A DNA stretch of 64,000 nt. Source: Pseudomonadota bacterium (lineage in GTDB: Bacteria; Pseudomonadota; Alphaproteobacteria; Acetobacterales; Acetobacteraceae). How positions within the stretch are numbered: the first letter of the stretch is position 1; the number at the start of each line of letters is the position of its first letter. Shown in pieces: positions 19,844 through 28,540 of the stretch. The notes below the pieces were generated by a model that ran no database searches, was not told the origin of the DNA, and saw only the letters and a list, made by a program, of their open reading frames with translations. The stretch spans positions 1-64,000 of the forward strand of contig JAJXWD010000012.1 of NCBI GenBank assembly GCA_021781835.1. Direction: 5' to 3'. Made by a program: the position numbers and the translations under genes.

Positions 19844-20443
19844 TCAAAAACTCTGTTTCACCGCCGCCGCGAGCGCCGGATTGTCGGCGGCAAACCCCGC
19901 CGCCACGCCCGCGCGGTCGGCCATGCTCTTGTTCTGGCTGAGCTTGGCCGCCCCCTCGATGCGCTCGATGTGCAAAATCATCCCGGTAATGCCGCTCAGC
20001 AGCGCCTCCACATAGTCGGGCGGCGCGTCGCTCACCTGCCAGGGCACCGGGCGGCTGGCCTCGAAATGCGCGGTCAGCCGCTCGACGATCGCGCGCATCG
20101 CCGCCCGCTCGGTCACGATCTCGAGCGTCCCGTGCACATGTACGGCGCGGTAATTCCAGGTTGGCACCACTTTGCCGGTCTCTTTTTTGGTGGCGTAAAA
20201 GCTTGGGCTCACATAGCCCTCGGGACCGGTGAAAATGGCCACCGACGGGCAGCCCTCCCGCCCATGCGGGTTGCCCTTGGCGACATGGCCGATCAGCCGG
20301 TCGCCGCCCTCTTGCAGCATGGGCATATGGGTGGCCAGCAGCCCGCCCGCCTCGGGGCGCGAGACCAGCGTGCAAAACCCGACTTCGCCAATCAGCGCGC
20401 GGGCCTCGGTTTCATCAATGGCAAAAGCCGGGGGCACATACAT
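19844..20443 (-). CDS. FMN-binding protein of the PaiB family
   Basis: The product has 199 residues and starts MYVPPAFAIDETEARALI. The flavin split-barrel pattern is seen in LLATHMPMLQEGGDRLIGHVAKGNPH and in VPTWNYRAVHVHGTLEIV, both typical of PaiB/FMN-binding negative regulators. In Bacillus PaiB affects sporulation and protease genes, but the biochemical role is not established, so a regulatory function should not be assumed. It follows the aminotransferase gene by 3 bases on the same strand. Confidence 0.85.
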   Translation of the reverse strand: MYVPPAFAIDETEARALIGEVGFCTLVSRPEAGGLLATHMPMLQEGGDRLIGHVAKGNPHGREGCPSVAIFTGPEGYVSPSFYATKKETGKVVPTWNYRAVHVHGTLEIVTERAAMRAIVERLTAHFEASRPVPWQVSDAPPDYVEALLSGITGMILHIERIEGAAKLSQNKSMADRAGVAAGFAADNPALAAAVKQSF

Positions 20444-20446
20444 GGT

Positions 20447-21298
20447 TCACTCTCCAAAGCGCGCGCGGTAGCTGGCATAAAGCGCCTCGGCCACCGGGCC
20501 GGGCCGGGCCTGGCCCACGGGCAGCCCGTCGAGCTTGAGCACCGGCTTCACAAAGCTGGTCGCCGAGGTGATGAAAATCTCGCGGGCCTGGCGCAGCTCG
20601 TCCTGGGCCAGGGCGCGCTCCTCAAAGCGCACATTCAGTTCGCCCAGCAGCTCCAGCAGCGCGGCGCGCGTGCAGCCGGGCAAAATATGCTGGTCGAGCG
20701 GCCGGGTCACCAGCACGCCCCCGGCGGTCACGGCCCAGACGGTGCTGGAGGCCGCCTCGCGCACCAGCCCCTGCTCATCGAGCAAAATCGCCTCAAACGC
20801 GCCGGCGCGTCTGGCGGCTTCCTTGGCCAGCACATTGGGCAGCAGGTTGGTGGATTTGATGTCGCAACGCGCCCAGCGCTCATCGGGGAGGGTGATGGCG
20901 CCGACACCCCAGGCGCCGAGATCGGCCGGGGGCAGGGGCTTGCGGCGCACCGTGATCACCAGGCTGGGCGGCACGTGCGGATGCGGAAAGGCATGGTCGC
21001 GCCGCGCCACGCCACGGGTGATCTGGATATAGATCAGCGCGGTCTGGGCGCGGTTGCGCGCCAGCAGCTCCGAGATCACGGCGCCCAGCGAGGAGGCGCG
21101 CATGGGCGCGGCAATCTCCACCTCGGCCAGCGAGCGCTCGAGCCGGGCCAAATGCAGCTTGGCGTCGATCAGCCGGCCCCGGTGGGCGAACAGCACCTCA
21201 TAAATCCCGTCGCCAAACTGGTAGCCGCGGTCTTCGATATTCACAGAGGCCTGGTGCAGGGGCAGGTAGCGTCCGTTCACATAGGCAATGGCGGCCAT
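20447..21298 (-). CDS. dat: D-amino-acid aminotransferase (class IV PLP)
   Basis: Interconverts D-amino acids and 2-oxo acids, for example D-alanine and D-glutamate. The product has 283 residues and starts MAAIAYVNGRYLP. The fold-type IV signatures are EDRGYQFGDGIYEV near the N-terminus, the PLP lysine in CDIKSTNLLPNV (about 146) and EAASSTVWAV. A branched-chain aminotransferase or aminodeoxychorismate lyase is less likely because of the IKSTNLL context. It starts 2 bases after the exporter ATPase stop, so it probably shares its transcript. Confidence 0.83.
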   Translation of the reverse strand: MAAIAYVNGRYLPLHQASVNIEDRGYQFGDGIYEVLFAHRGRLIDAKLHLARLERSLAEVEIAAPMRASSLGAVISELLARNRAQTALIYIQITRGVARRDHAFPHPHVPPSLVITVRRKPLPPADLGAWGVGAITLPDERWARCDIKSTNLLPNVLAKEAARRAGAFEAILLDEQGLVREAASSTVWAVTAGGVLVTRPLDQHILPGCTRAALLELLGELNVRFEERALAQDELRQAREIFITSATSFVKPVLKLDGLPVGQARPGPVAEALYASYRARFGE

Positions 21299-21300
21299 GA

Positions 21301-22083
21301 TTAAACCTCTATCGGGGTGATCGCGCTCACCTGCGCGAATTGGTCGGGGGGCAGATAGGCTTCGAGCACCTCGTCGGGCGGGCCGTCGGCTTTTACCATG
21401 CCACCCTCGAGCCACACCAGCCGGTTGCACCACTGCATCATGATTTCGGCGTTATGCGAGGAAAGCACGAGAATCTCCGCGCCCCGGACCACGGTTTCCA
21501 GCCGCTCGCGCGCCCGGCCGAGAAAATTGGCGTCGCCCGCCAGCAGCCATTCATCCATGAGCAGAATTTGCGGCCGCACGGCGGTGGCGAGCGCGAAGCC
21601 CAGCCGCACCACCATGCCCGAGGAATAGGTGCGCACCGGCAGGTCGAGAAACTGCCCGAGCCCCGAAAATTCCGCCACATCCTCCTGCAGGCGCCGGATC
21701 TCGGCCGCCGAGGCGCCGCCAAACAGCCCGCGCAGGCGGATATTTTCATTGCCCGTGAGGTCGGGGTTCATGCCCTGGCCGGGGTCGAGCAGCGCCGTCA
21801 GCGCGCCTTCAATGGCGATGCGCCCGCCGGTCGGCTCATAAATCCCGGCCATGGCGCGCAGCAAGGTGGTCTTGCCCGCGCCGTTGGGGCCGATCAGCCC
21901 CAGCCGATCCCCCGATTTCAGCGAAAACGACACGCCGCGCAGCGCCTCCACCACCAGCCGGTGGCGGCTATCTTGCCCGAGCCGCCCCGAGGCGGCGGCG
22001 AACACGGTCTTTTTCAGGCTCCGGCTCTCGGCATGGTAGAGTGGAAAGGTGATCGAGACATCGCTGATGGTCAGCCGGGCCAT
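21301..22083 (-). CDS. Polysaccharide-export ABC ATPase (Wzt/KpsT type)
   Basis: ATPase for export of O-antigen, capsule or teichoic-type polymer across the inner membrane. The 260-residue product has Walker A GPNGAGKT at 65-72, the signature YSSGMVVRL, Walker B ILLMDEWLLAGD and the H-loop VLSSH. It ends soon after the nucleotide-binding domain, so it lacks the long C-terminal carbohydrate-binding domain of classical Wzt. The permease gene lies 5 bases upstream. Confidence 0.85.
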   Translation of the reverse strand: MARLTISDVSITFPLYHAESRSLKKTVFAAASGRLGQDSRHRLVVEALRGVSFSLKSGDRLGLIGPNGAGKTTLLRAMAGIYEPTGGRIAIEGALTALLDPGQGMNPDLTGNENIRLRGLFGGASAAEIRRLQEDVAEFSGLGQFLDLPVRTYSSGMVVRLGFALATAVRPQILLMDEWLLAGDANFLGRARERLETVVRGAEILVLSSHNAEIMMQWCNRLVWLEGGMVKADGPPDEVLEAYLPPDQFAQVSAITPIEV

Positions 22084-22088
22084 GGCGG

Positions 22089-22961
22089 TTACACCCAATA
22101 GGGAATGCGCCGGCGGGTGCGCGCGAACACATAAAAACTGCCCGCCGCCAGCAGCGCCGAATAAAAGAGCGCCATGGCCCAGGCATGGCCGTTCAGCCCC
22201 TGGCCCAGCAGCGGCCCGCGCATGATCTCGATCAGCGCATCGAACGGGTTCAGGCGCAATATGCCCATCTCGCCGCCCGCCAGCATCGAGGGATTCCACA
22301 TGATCGGCGTGACATAAAACGCGATCTGCATGACGCTGGTGACGATGGGCGGAATATCGCGAAACCGCGCCCCCACCACGCCGAGCATCAGGCTGAGCAT
22401 GAAGCCATCGGCCAGCCACAGCAAAAAGGCGGGCGCCACGCTCCACGCCGCCGGCCCCGGCGCCACCCGGTAAAGCGCGAACACCACCAAAATGACGACG
22501 AGATTATGCGCCAGCACCAGCAGGTTGCGCGCCACCACCCGCGCGGCATGCAGCGAATGGGGCATGCGCATCGAGCGGATCATGTGGTCGGCCTGGGTCA
22601 GGCAGGTCGCGCCCTCGGTGGCGATGGTGGAGATGAACGTCCACAGCATCAGCGAGATGGTGAGGAAGGGCAGATAGGCCGAGATGTTTTGGTGAAACAG
22701 CCGGGCATAGAGCAAGCCGATGGCGCCGATCATCACGGCGGTCGAGAGGGTGAGCCAGAACGGCCCGAGCAGCGAGCCCCGGTAGCGCAGCCTGATGTCG
22801 AACAGCGCCAGCGTCCAGACCAGCCGGCGCAGCCGCCAGCTCTCGGTCAGATCGCTCATCGCCTGGCCGAGCGCCGCGCCCACGCCGGTCTCGGCGGTGA
22901 TGACGATTTCCGGCAGGCCGGGCAATGCTGCCCCGGTCAACTCTCTGGTGGCGCTTGGCAT
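22089..22961 (-). CDS. Polysaccharide-export ABC permease (Wzm/KpsM type)
   Basis: The 290-residue membrane protein has about six helices in its last 230 residues (WTLALFDIRLRYRGSLLGPFW, then VMIGAIGLLYARLF and so on), an ABC-2 type exporter permease. The first 60 residues are a soluble extension, and an internal ATG before SDLTESWRL is an alternative start. No glycosyltransferase genes are adjacent, so the exported polymer cannot be named. manC and gtrA about 12 kb away hint at other surface-sugar functions. Confidence 0.83.
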   Translation of the reverse strand: MPSATRELTGAALPGLPEIVITAETGVGAALGQAMSDLTESWRLRRLVWTLALFDIRLRYRGSLLGPFWLTLSTAVMIGAIGLLYARLFHQNISAYLPFLTISLMLWTFISTIATEGATCLTQADHMIRSMRMPHSLHAARVVARNLLVLAHNLVVILVVFALYRVAPGPAAWSVAPAFLLWLADGFMLSLMLGVVGARFRDIPPIVTSVMQIAFYVTPIMWNPSMLAGGEMGILRLNPFDALIEIMRGPLLGQGLNGHAWAMALFYSALLAAGSFYVFARTRRRIPYWV

Positions 22962-23011
22962 GTGCCTGCCGATAGACCAAGTGCCCCGGCCCCGCAACCG
23001 CGCCCGCGTGC

Positions 23012-23380
23012 TCAGGGTGTCGCGGTAATGTGGTAATCCGGCCCTGGGCTCACCCACACGCTCTGGCCCGGCGCCACGGCGGGGTCGGTGCCGGGATTGA
23101 CCAGGGTTTTCGTGCTGCCATCGGCCTGTTTCACCATCACCTCGGTGGCGCTGGCGGGCAGGCCGGGCGCGGGCTGGCCCAGCGCGCCCATGATCTCGGC
23201 CACCGCGCCATCCTGGTCGGCGCCCACCGTGTCGGTGCGGATGGCCGCGACCACGCCGGCCTGTCCGGGCGGGGCATTGCCCCCCACCGCCACGGCGCGT
23301 GGCGCCCCGCACCCCGCCAGTGCGGTCAGCGTCGCCAAAACGGCCCATTGTCTCATGCCCAGAGTCGTGATCTGCCTCAT
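23012..23380 (-). CDS. Putative lipoprotein
   Basis: The product has 122 residues with a lipoprotein signal: MRQITTLGMRQWAVLATLTALAGCG, with the lipobox LAGC. The mature part is rich in Gly, Ala and Pro and contains VGADQDGAVAEIMGALGQ. ATG at 23380 was preferred because AGGTGG lies 8 bases ahead; an upstream GTG (23389) is possible. It lies 50 bases ahead of the exporter permease on the same strand, so it may belong to that operon, perhaps an outer-membrane or periplasmic partner. No family was recognised. Confidence 0.7.
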   Translation of the reverse strand: MRQITTLGMRQWAVLATLTALAGCGAPRAVAVGGNAPPGQAGVVAAIRTDTVGADQDGAVAEIMGALGQPAPGLPASATEVMVKQADGSTKTLVNPGTDPAVAPGQSVWVSPGPDYHITATP

Positions 23381-23566
23381 GGGGGCCACCTAGCACCGTT
23401 TGCCCGCCCCTCAAAACCACCAACGCGGGCGGGCAAAAACCAAGGCCCGGGGCGCCGGTTTTGCTTGCCGCCAGAACTGTTGCGGTTTAAGAGGTTAGAG
23501 TGGCTTGTTACAAGCGGCCTTGAAGTTTGGCCGTGCATGGGCCCAACAAACCGGAGGCTTCACCTC

Positions 23567-25021
23567 GTGTCTTCCCCGTTTCGCCCCAGGGCGTTCACCC
23601 CGGTCTCCCTCGTGCCTGGGCTCAAGCTCAGGCTGGTCCTGGGCTGCGCGGGGCTGGCGTTGCTCTCGGCCTGCGCGGGGGGCGGCGGCCCGCGGGGCGA
23701 GGATACCAGCTATTATCTCGAGCACGCCCAGCACGATTACAACCCGCCCGGCCCGCCGAGCGACCCGTGGGGCCCCTATATCGCCCAGGCTTCCGCCCGG
23801 TTCGATGTGCCCCAGCCCTGGATCCGCTGGGTCATGCGCATCGAGTCCGGCGGGCACGAATATATCAACGGCCAGCTCACCGTCTCGCAGGCGGGCGCCA
23901 TCGGGCTCATGCAGCTCGAGCCGGAAACCTACCAGGAAATGGCCGCCCGCTATGGCTTGGGCGACGACCCCTTCAACCCCTTTGACAACATCATGGCCGG
24001 CACCGCCTATATCCATGAAATGTATGCCATTTACGGCATGCCGGGGTTTTTGGCCGCCTATAATGCCGGGCCGGGGCGGCTCAATAAATTCGAAAACCAG
24101 GGCGAGCCCCTGCCCGATGAGACCATCGCCTATGTCGAGATGATCGCCCCCCACATCCAGGGCTATTATCCGCAAAACCGCTCCCAGGCCGATGAGCTGG
24201 CCATGAACACCGAGCCGATGGACGAGGGCGGGATTCTGCCGCCCGGCTTCGTGGCGGGCGGCCCGCCGGCGGCGTCTGGCTATGTCGAGCTGGCTGAAAA
24301 CGTCCCCATCGCGCCGCCCGCGCCAAGCGCGCCGCCACCCGCGCCCTCGCCGCCTGCCCCCGCCGTCTCGCCGGTTGACCAGACGGCCCTATCCGCGCCA
24401 AGCCAATCGGTATCGCGGCTCTATACCCCCAACGCCACCCCTACCGGCGCCACCGTCACGCGTGATACCGCCGTGGCCGCCAGCGCCTTGCCGCCCCCGC
24501 CCGCCAGCGCGCCGGTGCGCATGGCCGCCTATGTGCCGCCGCCCGCCGATGTGCCCCACACCCCGGCCTTTGGCTATGTGGCCGCGCCGGGCAGCTTCAG
24601 CTACACGCCGCCCAAAAACGGCGTTGGCAATCTGGCCGCCGAGCTGGAAGCCGCCTCGTCCGGCGCGCCGCCCCCGCACCCCGTCCATCTCTACCACCCC
24701 GACGTGACCCAAACCGCCTATGTGCCGCCGCCCCCGCCGGCGGCGCCCGCGCATGAGTTGCGCTATAGCCATGGCGCCCATGGGGCCTGGGCCATCCAGG
24801 TCGGCGCGTTCGACAGTTCCGCCACCGCCCGCCAGGCGCTCGGCCATGCCGAGCTGACCGCGGTCGATCTGCTCCAGGAAGGCCACCCCACGGTGCTCAC
24901 CTACCGCGCCGAGGGGCACACCCAATACCGCGCCCGCTTCATCGGCCTCGCGCACGATGACGCGGTCAGCGCCTGCTCGCGCCTGGGGGCCAAGGGCTGT
25001 TTCGTGGTGCCGCCGGGCTGA
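23567..25021 (+). CDS. Lipoprotein lytic transglycosylase with C-terminal SPOR domain
   Basis: Predicted to cleave peptidoglycan glycan strands and to locate at the septum. The start is a GTG with GGAGG 9 bases ahead, giving 484 residues; ATG 23537 is also in frame. Order of parts: lipoprotein signal with lipobox LLSAC (Cys36), SLT domain at about 65-195 with catalytic Glu92 in RIESGGHE and AAYNAGPGRL, a 190-residue Pro/Ala linker, and a SPOR domain in the last 80 residues (WAIQVGAFDSSATARQAL). It resembles RlpA/SLT-SPOR proteins in layout. It stands as a single gene convergent with aroKB. Confidence 0.85.
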   Translation: MSSPFRPRAFTPVSLVPGLKLRLVLGCAGLALLSACAGGGGPRGEDTSYYLEHAQHDYNPPGPPSDPWGPYIAQASARFDVPQPWIRWVMRIESGGHEYINGQLTVSQAGAIGLMQLEPETYQEMAARYGLGDDPFNPFDNIMAGTAYIHEMYAIYGMPGFLAAYNAGPGRLNKFENQGEPLPDETIAYVEMIAPHIQGYYPQNRSQADELAMNTEPMDEGGILPPGFVAGGPPAASGYVELAENVPIAPPAPSAPPPAPSPPAPAVSPVDQTALSAPSQSVSRLYTPNATPTGATVTRDTAVAASALPPPPASAPVRMAAYVPPPADVPHTPAFGYVAAPGSFSYTPPKNGVGNLAAELEAASSGAPPPHPVHLYHPDVTQTAYVPPPPPAAPAHELRYSHGAHGAWAIQVGAFDSSATARQALGHAELTAVDLLQEGHPTVLTYRAEGHTQYRARFIGLAHDDAVSACSRLGAKGCFVVPPG

Positions 25022-25022
25022 G

Positions 25023-26681
25023 CTACACCGCGCCGTTGGCGAGCAGGGTGGCGCGCACGGCCTCTTCTGGCACGTCGGCGTTGGTAAAGGCCTGGCCCAG
25101 CCCCTTGAGCAGCACAAAGGTCAGCCGCCCCCCGGCGGCTTTTTTGTCGAGCTTCATGTGCGCGAGCAGCGCCTCGGCCCGGTAGCCGTTGATGCGCGGG
25201 TTCAGCCCCACGGCGCTGATATGCGCGGCCACGCGGCTTACCGCCGCCTCGGGACAAAATCCCAGCCGGGCCGAGAGGTCGGTGGCCAGCACCAGCCCCG
25301 TGGCCACCGCCTCGCCATGCAGCAGCGAGCCGTCATAGCCCGCCTCCGCCTCCAGCGCATGGCCGAATGTGTGGCCCAGATTGAGCAGGGCGCGCCCGTC
25401 ATTGGGCTTGGTCTCGCGCTCGTCATCGCCCACCACCGCGGCCTTGAAGGCCACCGCCTTGGCCACCGCCTCGGCCAGCAGCGCCTCATCGCCCCCGAGC
25501 AGGGCGCGGCCATTGGTCTCGCACCAGGCAAACAGCGCCGGATCGGCGATCAGCCCGCATTTCACAATCTCGGCATAGCCCGCCAGCCGCTCGCGGCGGG
25601 GCAGGGTGGCCAGCGCCGTGCTGTCGGCCAGCACCCGCACCGGCTGGTGAAAGGCGCCGATGAGGTTTTTGCCGTGCGGGCTGTTCACGCCGGTCTTGCC
25701 GCCGACGCTCGAATCCACCTGCGCCAGCAGCGTGGTGGGAATTTGCACAAAGGCGATGCCGCGCATGAAGCAGGCGGCGGTGAACCCGGCCAGATCGCCC
25801 ACCACGCCCCCGCCCAGCGCCACGATGGTGGTTTTGCGGTCCACCTTGCGCTCCAGCAGGGCCTCGAGCAGCCCGTTCCACACCGCCACGCTCTTGCTGG
25901 CCTCGCCGGGCCGCACAATCAGCGTGTCATGCGCGATCCCGGCCTCATCCAGGCTATGCTGCAGCGTTGGCAGATGCAGCGGGGCCACGGTCTCATCGGT
26001 GATGATAACCACCCGCTTCTGCGCCAGCACCGGGGCAATATGCGCGCCCGCCCGCGCGATCAGGTTCGGCCCGATCAGCACCTCATAAGGGGTGTTGGCC
26101 AGCGGCACGCGCACGGTCTTGGCGGGGGCATAGGCGGCAAGCGCGGCGGCAACGGTTGCGGTGGTCACGGCGGGCGGGTCCTCTGAGCCATCGATGATCA
26201 GGTCGGCCTGGGCATAGACCGGGTTGCGCTCGGCGGAAAGCCTGGCCAAAATCTCCGCCGGATCGCCGGAATTGAGCAGCGGCCGGTGCGAGCGCCCGGC
26301 CACGCGCGCGAGCAGCAGCGGCAGCGCGCAGCGCAGCCACACCGACACACCATGCTCGCGTATGGCGGCCCGCGTCTCGGGCGCCATGAAGGCGCCGCCG
26401 CCCGTGGCCAGCACGATTTGCGGCCCCTGCAGCAGCCGCGCGATCACGCGTTTCTCGCCGGCCCGGAAATACGCCTCGCCATGCACCTTGAAAATTTCGG
26501 CGATGGTCATGCCCGCCGCCCGCTCGATCTCCTGGTCCGCGTCATGGAAAGGCAGGTTGAGCAGGGCGGCCAGACGCTTGCCGATGGCGGTCTTGCCCGC
26601 GCCCATCAGCCCGACGAGCACGATGCTGCGCCCGCCCGCCACCACGCCCGGCGCCACAGGGGTTTGATTAGTCTCTGACAT
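25023..26681 (-). CDS. aroKB: Shikimate kinase / 3-dehydroquinate synthase fusion
   Basis: One 552-residue frame encodes two shikimate-pathway enzymes. Residues 1-175 are shikimate kinase: P-loop GLMGAGKT (24-31), DADQEIE, GGGAFM and the RPLL lid. From about 185 ([13 protein letters not shown]) to the end is 3-dehydroquinate synthase, with [31 protein letters not shown] and GHTFGHALE, which includes metal-binding His residues. No stop, start or frame break is seen at the joint. The start at 26681 is family-like; 26690 is possible. It is divergent from xerD, with only 18 bases between the start codons. Confidence 0.93.
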   Translation of the reverse strand: MSETNQTPVAPGVVAGGRSIVLVGLMGAGKTAIGKRLAALLNLPFHDADQEIERAAGMTIAEIFKVHGEAYFRAGEKRVIARLLQGPQIVLATGGGAFMAPETRAAIREHGVSVWLRCALPLLLARVAGRSHRPLLNSGDPAEILARLSAERNPVYAQADLIIDGSEDPPAVTTATVAAALAAYAPAKTVRVPLANTPYEVLIGPNLIARAGAHIAPVLAQKRVVIITDETVAPLHLPTLQHSLDEAGIAHDTLIVRPGEASKSVAVWNGLLEALLERKVDRKTTIVALGGGVVGDLAGFTAACFMRGIAFVQIPTTLLAQVDSSVGGKTGVNSPHGKNLIGAFHQPVRVLADSTALATLPRRERLAGYAEIVKCGLIADPALFAWCETNGRALLGGDEALLAEAVAKAVAFKAAVVGDDERETKPNDGRALLNLGHTFGHALEAEAGYDGSLLHGEAVATGLVLATDLSARLGFCPEAAVSRVAAHISAVGLNPRINGYRAEALLAHMKLDKKAAGGRLTFVLLKGLGQAFTNADVPEEAVRATLLANGAV

Positions 26682-26699
26682 GGGGCGCATATTGCACGC

Positions 26700-27596
26700 A
26701 TGACGATGGATGCCCAGGGCGAAGCGTATCTTGAGATGCTGGTGGCCGAGCGCGGCGCGGCGCAAAGCACGCTGGCCGCCTACCGCGCCGACCTCGAAGA
26801 CCTCGAAGTCCATCTGGCGCGCGCCAAAACCAGCCTGGCCAAGGCATTGCCCGCGCAGCTCACCGCCTACATGGCGGGGCTGGCGGCGCAAGGCCTGTCG
26901 GCGCGCACCCAGGCCCGCCGCCGCTCCTGCCTGCGGCAATTTTATTTGTTTTTGCTGCGCGAGGGCTACCGCCCCGACAACCCCGCCCAGGCGATCGAGA
27001 GCCCGAAGCTGCGCGCGGCCCTGCCCAAATATCTCTCCGAGGGCGAGGTCGAGGCCCTGCTCGCCGCCGCCCGCGCCACGCCCGGCCTGCCCGGCCTCAA
27101 GGCCGTGGCGGGGCTCGAAATCCTCTACGCCACCGGCCTGCGCGTGACCGAGCTGCTCACCCTGCCGGCCGCCGCGCTCTCCACCTTGGCCGATTGCCTG
27201 ATGATCAAGGGCAAGGGCGGCAAGGAGCGCATCGTGCCGTTATCCGAGGCCGCCAAGCACGCCGCCGCCGCCTTGCGCGCGGCCCATGCCGATAAAAAAC
27301 CCGCGCCCAAATTCCTCTTCCCCGGCCGCGCGCCGGGCACGCCCATGACGCGCCAGGGCTTCGCGCTGCTGCTCAAGCAGGTGGCGCTCACCGGCGGGCT
27401 AGACCCCGCGCGCCTCTCGCCGCATGTGCTGCGCCATTCCTTCGCCTCGCATTTGCTCGCGCACGGGGCGGATCTGCGCTCGCTGCAAAAGCTGCTCGGC
27501 CATGCCGACATCGCCACCACCCAGATCTACACCCACGTACTGGCCGAGCGGCTGCAAAAACTGGTGCAAACCCACCACCCGCTGGCCGGGGGGTAG
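26700..27596 (+). CDS. xerD: Tyrosine recombinase XerD
   Basis: With XerC it resolves chromosome dimers at dif, aided by FtsK. The product has 298 residues: a SAM-like core-binding domain (1-95) and a catalytic domain with Arg in [10 protein letters not shown], Lys in [40 protein letters not shown]. The catalytic Arg, Lys, His, Arg, His and Tyr are all present. A second ATG lies at 26706. Position beside aroK/aroB is conserved in alphaproteobacteria and favours XerD over a phage integrase. Confidence 0.92.
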   Translation: MTMDAQGEAYLEMLVAERGAAQSTLAAYRADLEDLEVHLARAKTSLAKALPAQLTAYMAGLAAQGLSARTQARRRSCLRQFYLFLLREGYRPDNPAQAIESPKLRAALPKYLSEGEVEALLAAARATPGLPGLKAVAGLEILYATGLRVTELLTLPAAALSTLADCLMIKGKGGKERIVPLSEAAKHAAAALRAAHADKKPAPKFLFPGRAPGTPMTRQGFALLLKQVALTGGLDPARLSPHVLRHSFASHLLAHGADLRSLQKLLGHADIATTQIYTHVLAERLQKLVQTHHPLAGG

Positions 27597-27597
27597 G

Positions 27598-27870
27598 TTA
27601 TTCCGGCGCGCTCAAACTGAGCGAGAGCGCGTGCATCCCGCCCTCGAACTCCGCCTTCAGCGCCTCATGCACGGCGCGCGAGCGCTCGACCCGCGAAAGC
27701 GGGCGCAGCGACTCGGCCACCATCGTCACCGCATAATGGGTTTCGCCGGGCTTGAGGCCCATGCGTTCACCATGGTTGGCATGGCGTCCGCTCTGGTCCT
27801 CGATCTCGAGGCGCTGGGGCGCGAACGCCGCCTCCAGCAAGGCCCTGATCCGCTCACCCCTGTCTGTCAT
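27598..27870 (-). CDS. BolA family protein
   Basis: This small cytosolic protein likely works with a monothiol glutaredoxin in iron-sulfur handling. The 90-residue product contains SGRHANHGERMGLKPGETHYAVTMV and LSRVERSRAVHEALKAEF, the BolA core with the conserved RHR-type turn region. A TTG six bases upstream with AAGGA ahead is an alternative start. It is divergent from the J-domain gene, a neighbourhood kept in many alphaproteobacteria. Confidence 0.87.
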   Translation of the reverse strand: MTDRGERIRALLEAAFAPQRLEIEDQSGRHANHGERMGLKPGETHYAVTMVAESLRPLSRVERSRAVHEALKAEFEGGMHALSLSLSAPE

Positions 27871-27928
27871 CGTCAAAACGCCGTCCTTTCCCTCTTGCGG
27901 TCCTCATGCCGGGGCGCACATTAAGGCA

Positions 27929-28504
27929 ATGTCCCACCCCGCCCGCAAGAGCCGCTTTTTCAGCCCAGACCCCGCCGCGCCCGAAAGCCCGTGCGAGAAT
28001 CCCGGCTGCGCGCTGCCGGGTGAGTTCCGCGCCCCCCAATCGCCGCAAAATCTGCGCGCCTATCGCTGGTTCTGCCTCGACCATGTGCGCGCCTACAACG
28101 CCTCATGGGATTTCTACAAAGGCATGAGCGCGCACGAGATCGAGTCCGAGCTGCGCGAGGATAGCGGCTGGCAGCGCCCCACCTGGCCGCTCGGGCGGCT
28201 GGGCGCGCGCGCGCCCTTCGCCGAGGCCATGGAGGCCGAGCTGCGCGATTTCGCCTTCGGCCAGCGCGCCAAGCCCAGCCCCCGCGCCGATCTGCCCAAG
28301 GCGCTGCGCGAGGCGCTGGATGAGCTGGACCTCACCTGGCCGCTCACCATGGCCGCGCTCAAGGCCCGCTACAAACAGCTCGCCAAGCGCCACCACCCCG
28401 ACATGAATCACGGCAATGAGCAGGGCAGCGAAAAACTCAAGCGCATCAACCTTGCCTACGCGACGCTTCGTGGCAAACTAGCGGCCGAGGCCCAGCCCGG
28501 CTGA
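27929..28504 (+). CDS. J-domain protein
   Basis: The product has 191 residues with a C-terminal J domain (about 130-188) carrying the HPD motif in AKRHHPDMNHGN, so it should stimulate a DnaK-type chaperone. The N-terminal part has CENPGCALPGEFRAP and WFCLDHVRAYNASWDFYKGM, with cysteines that might bind metal. It lies 36 bases ahead of cobS on the same strand; the linkage with cobS/cobT suggests a chaperone role for that AAA+ complex, an inference only. Confidence 0.86.
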   Translation: MSHPARKSRFFSPDPAAPESPCENPGCALPGEFRAPQSPQNLRAYRWFCLDHVRAYNASWDFYKGMSAHEIESELREDSGWQRPTWPLGRLGARAPFAEAMEAELRDFAFGQRAKPSPRADLPKALREALDELDLTWPLTMAALKARYKQLAKRHHPDMNHGNEQGSEKLKRINLAYATLRGKLAAEAQPG

Positions 28505-28540
28505 GCCGGACGCCACACAGACAGACAGGACACCAAGACG

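Noticed and set aside
26700-27596. Phage integrase and genomic island at the tyrosine recombinase
   Set aside because: Sequence and neighbourhood (aroK/aroB) fit chromosomal XerD; no attachment repeats or phage genes are next to it.
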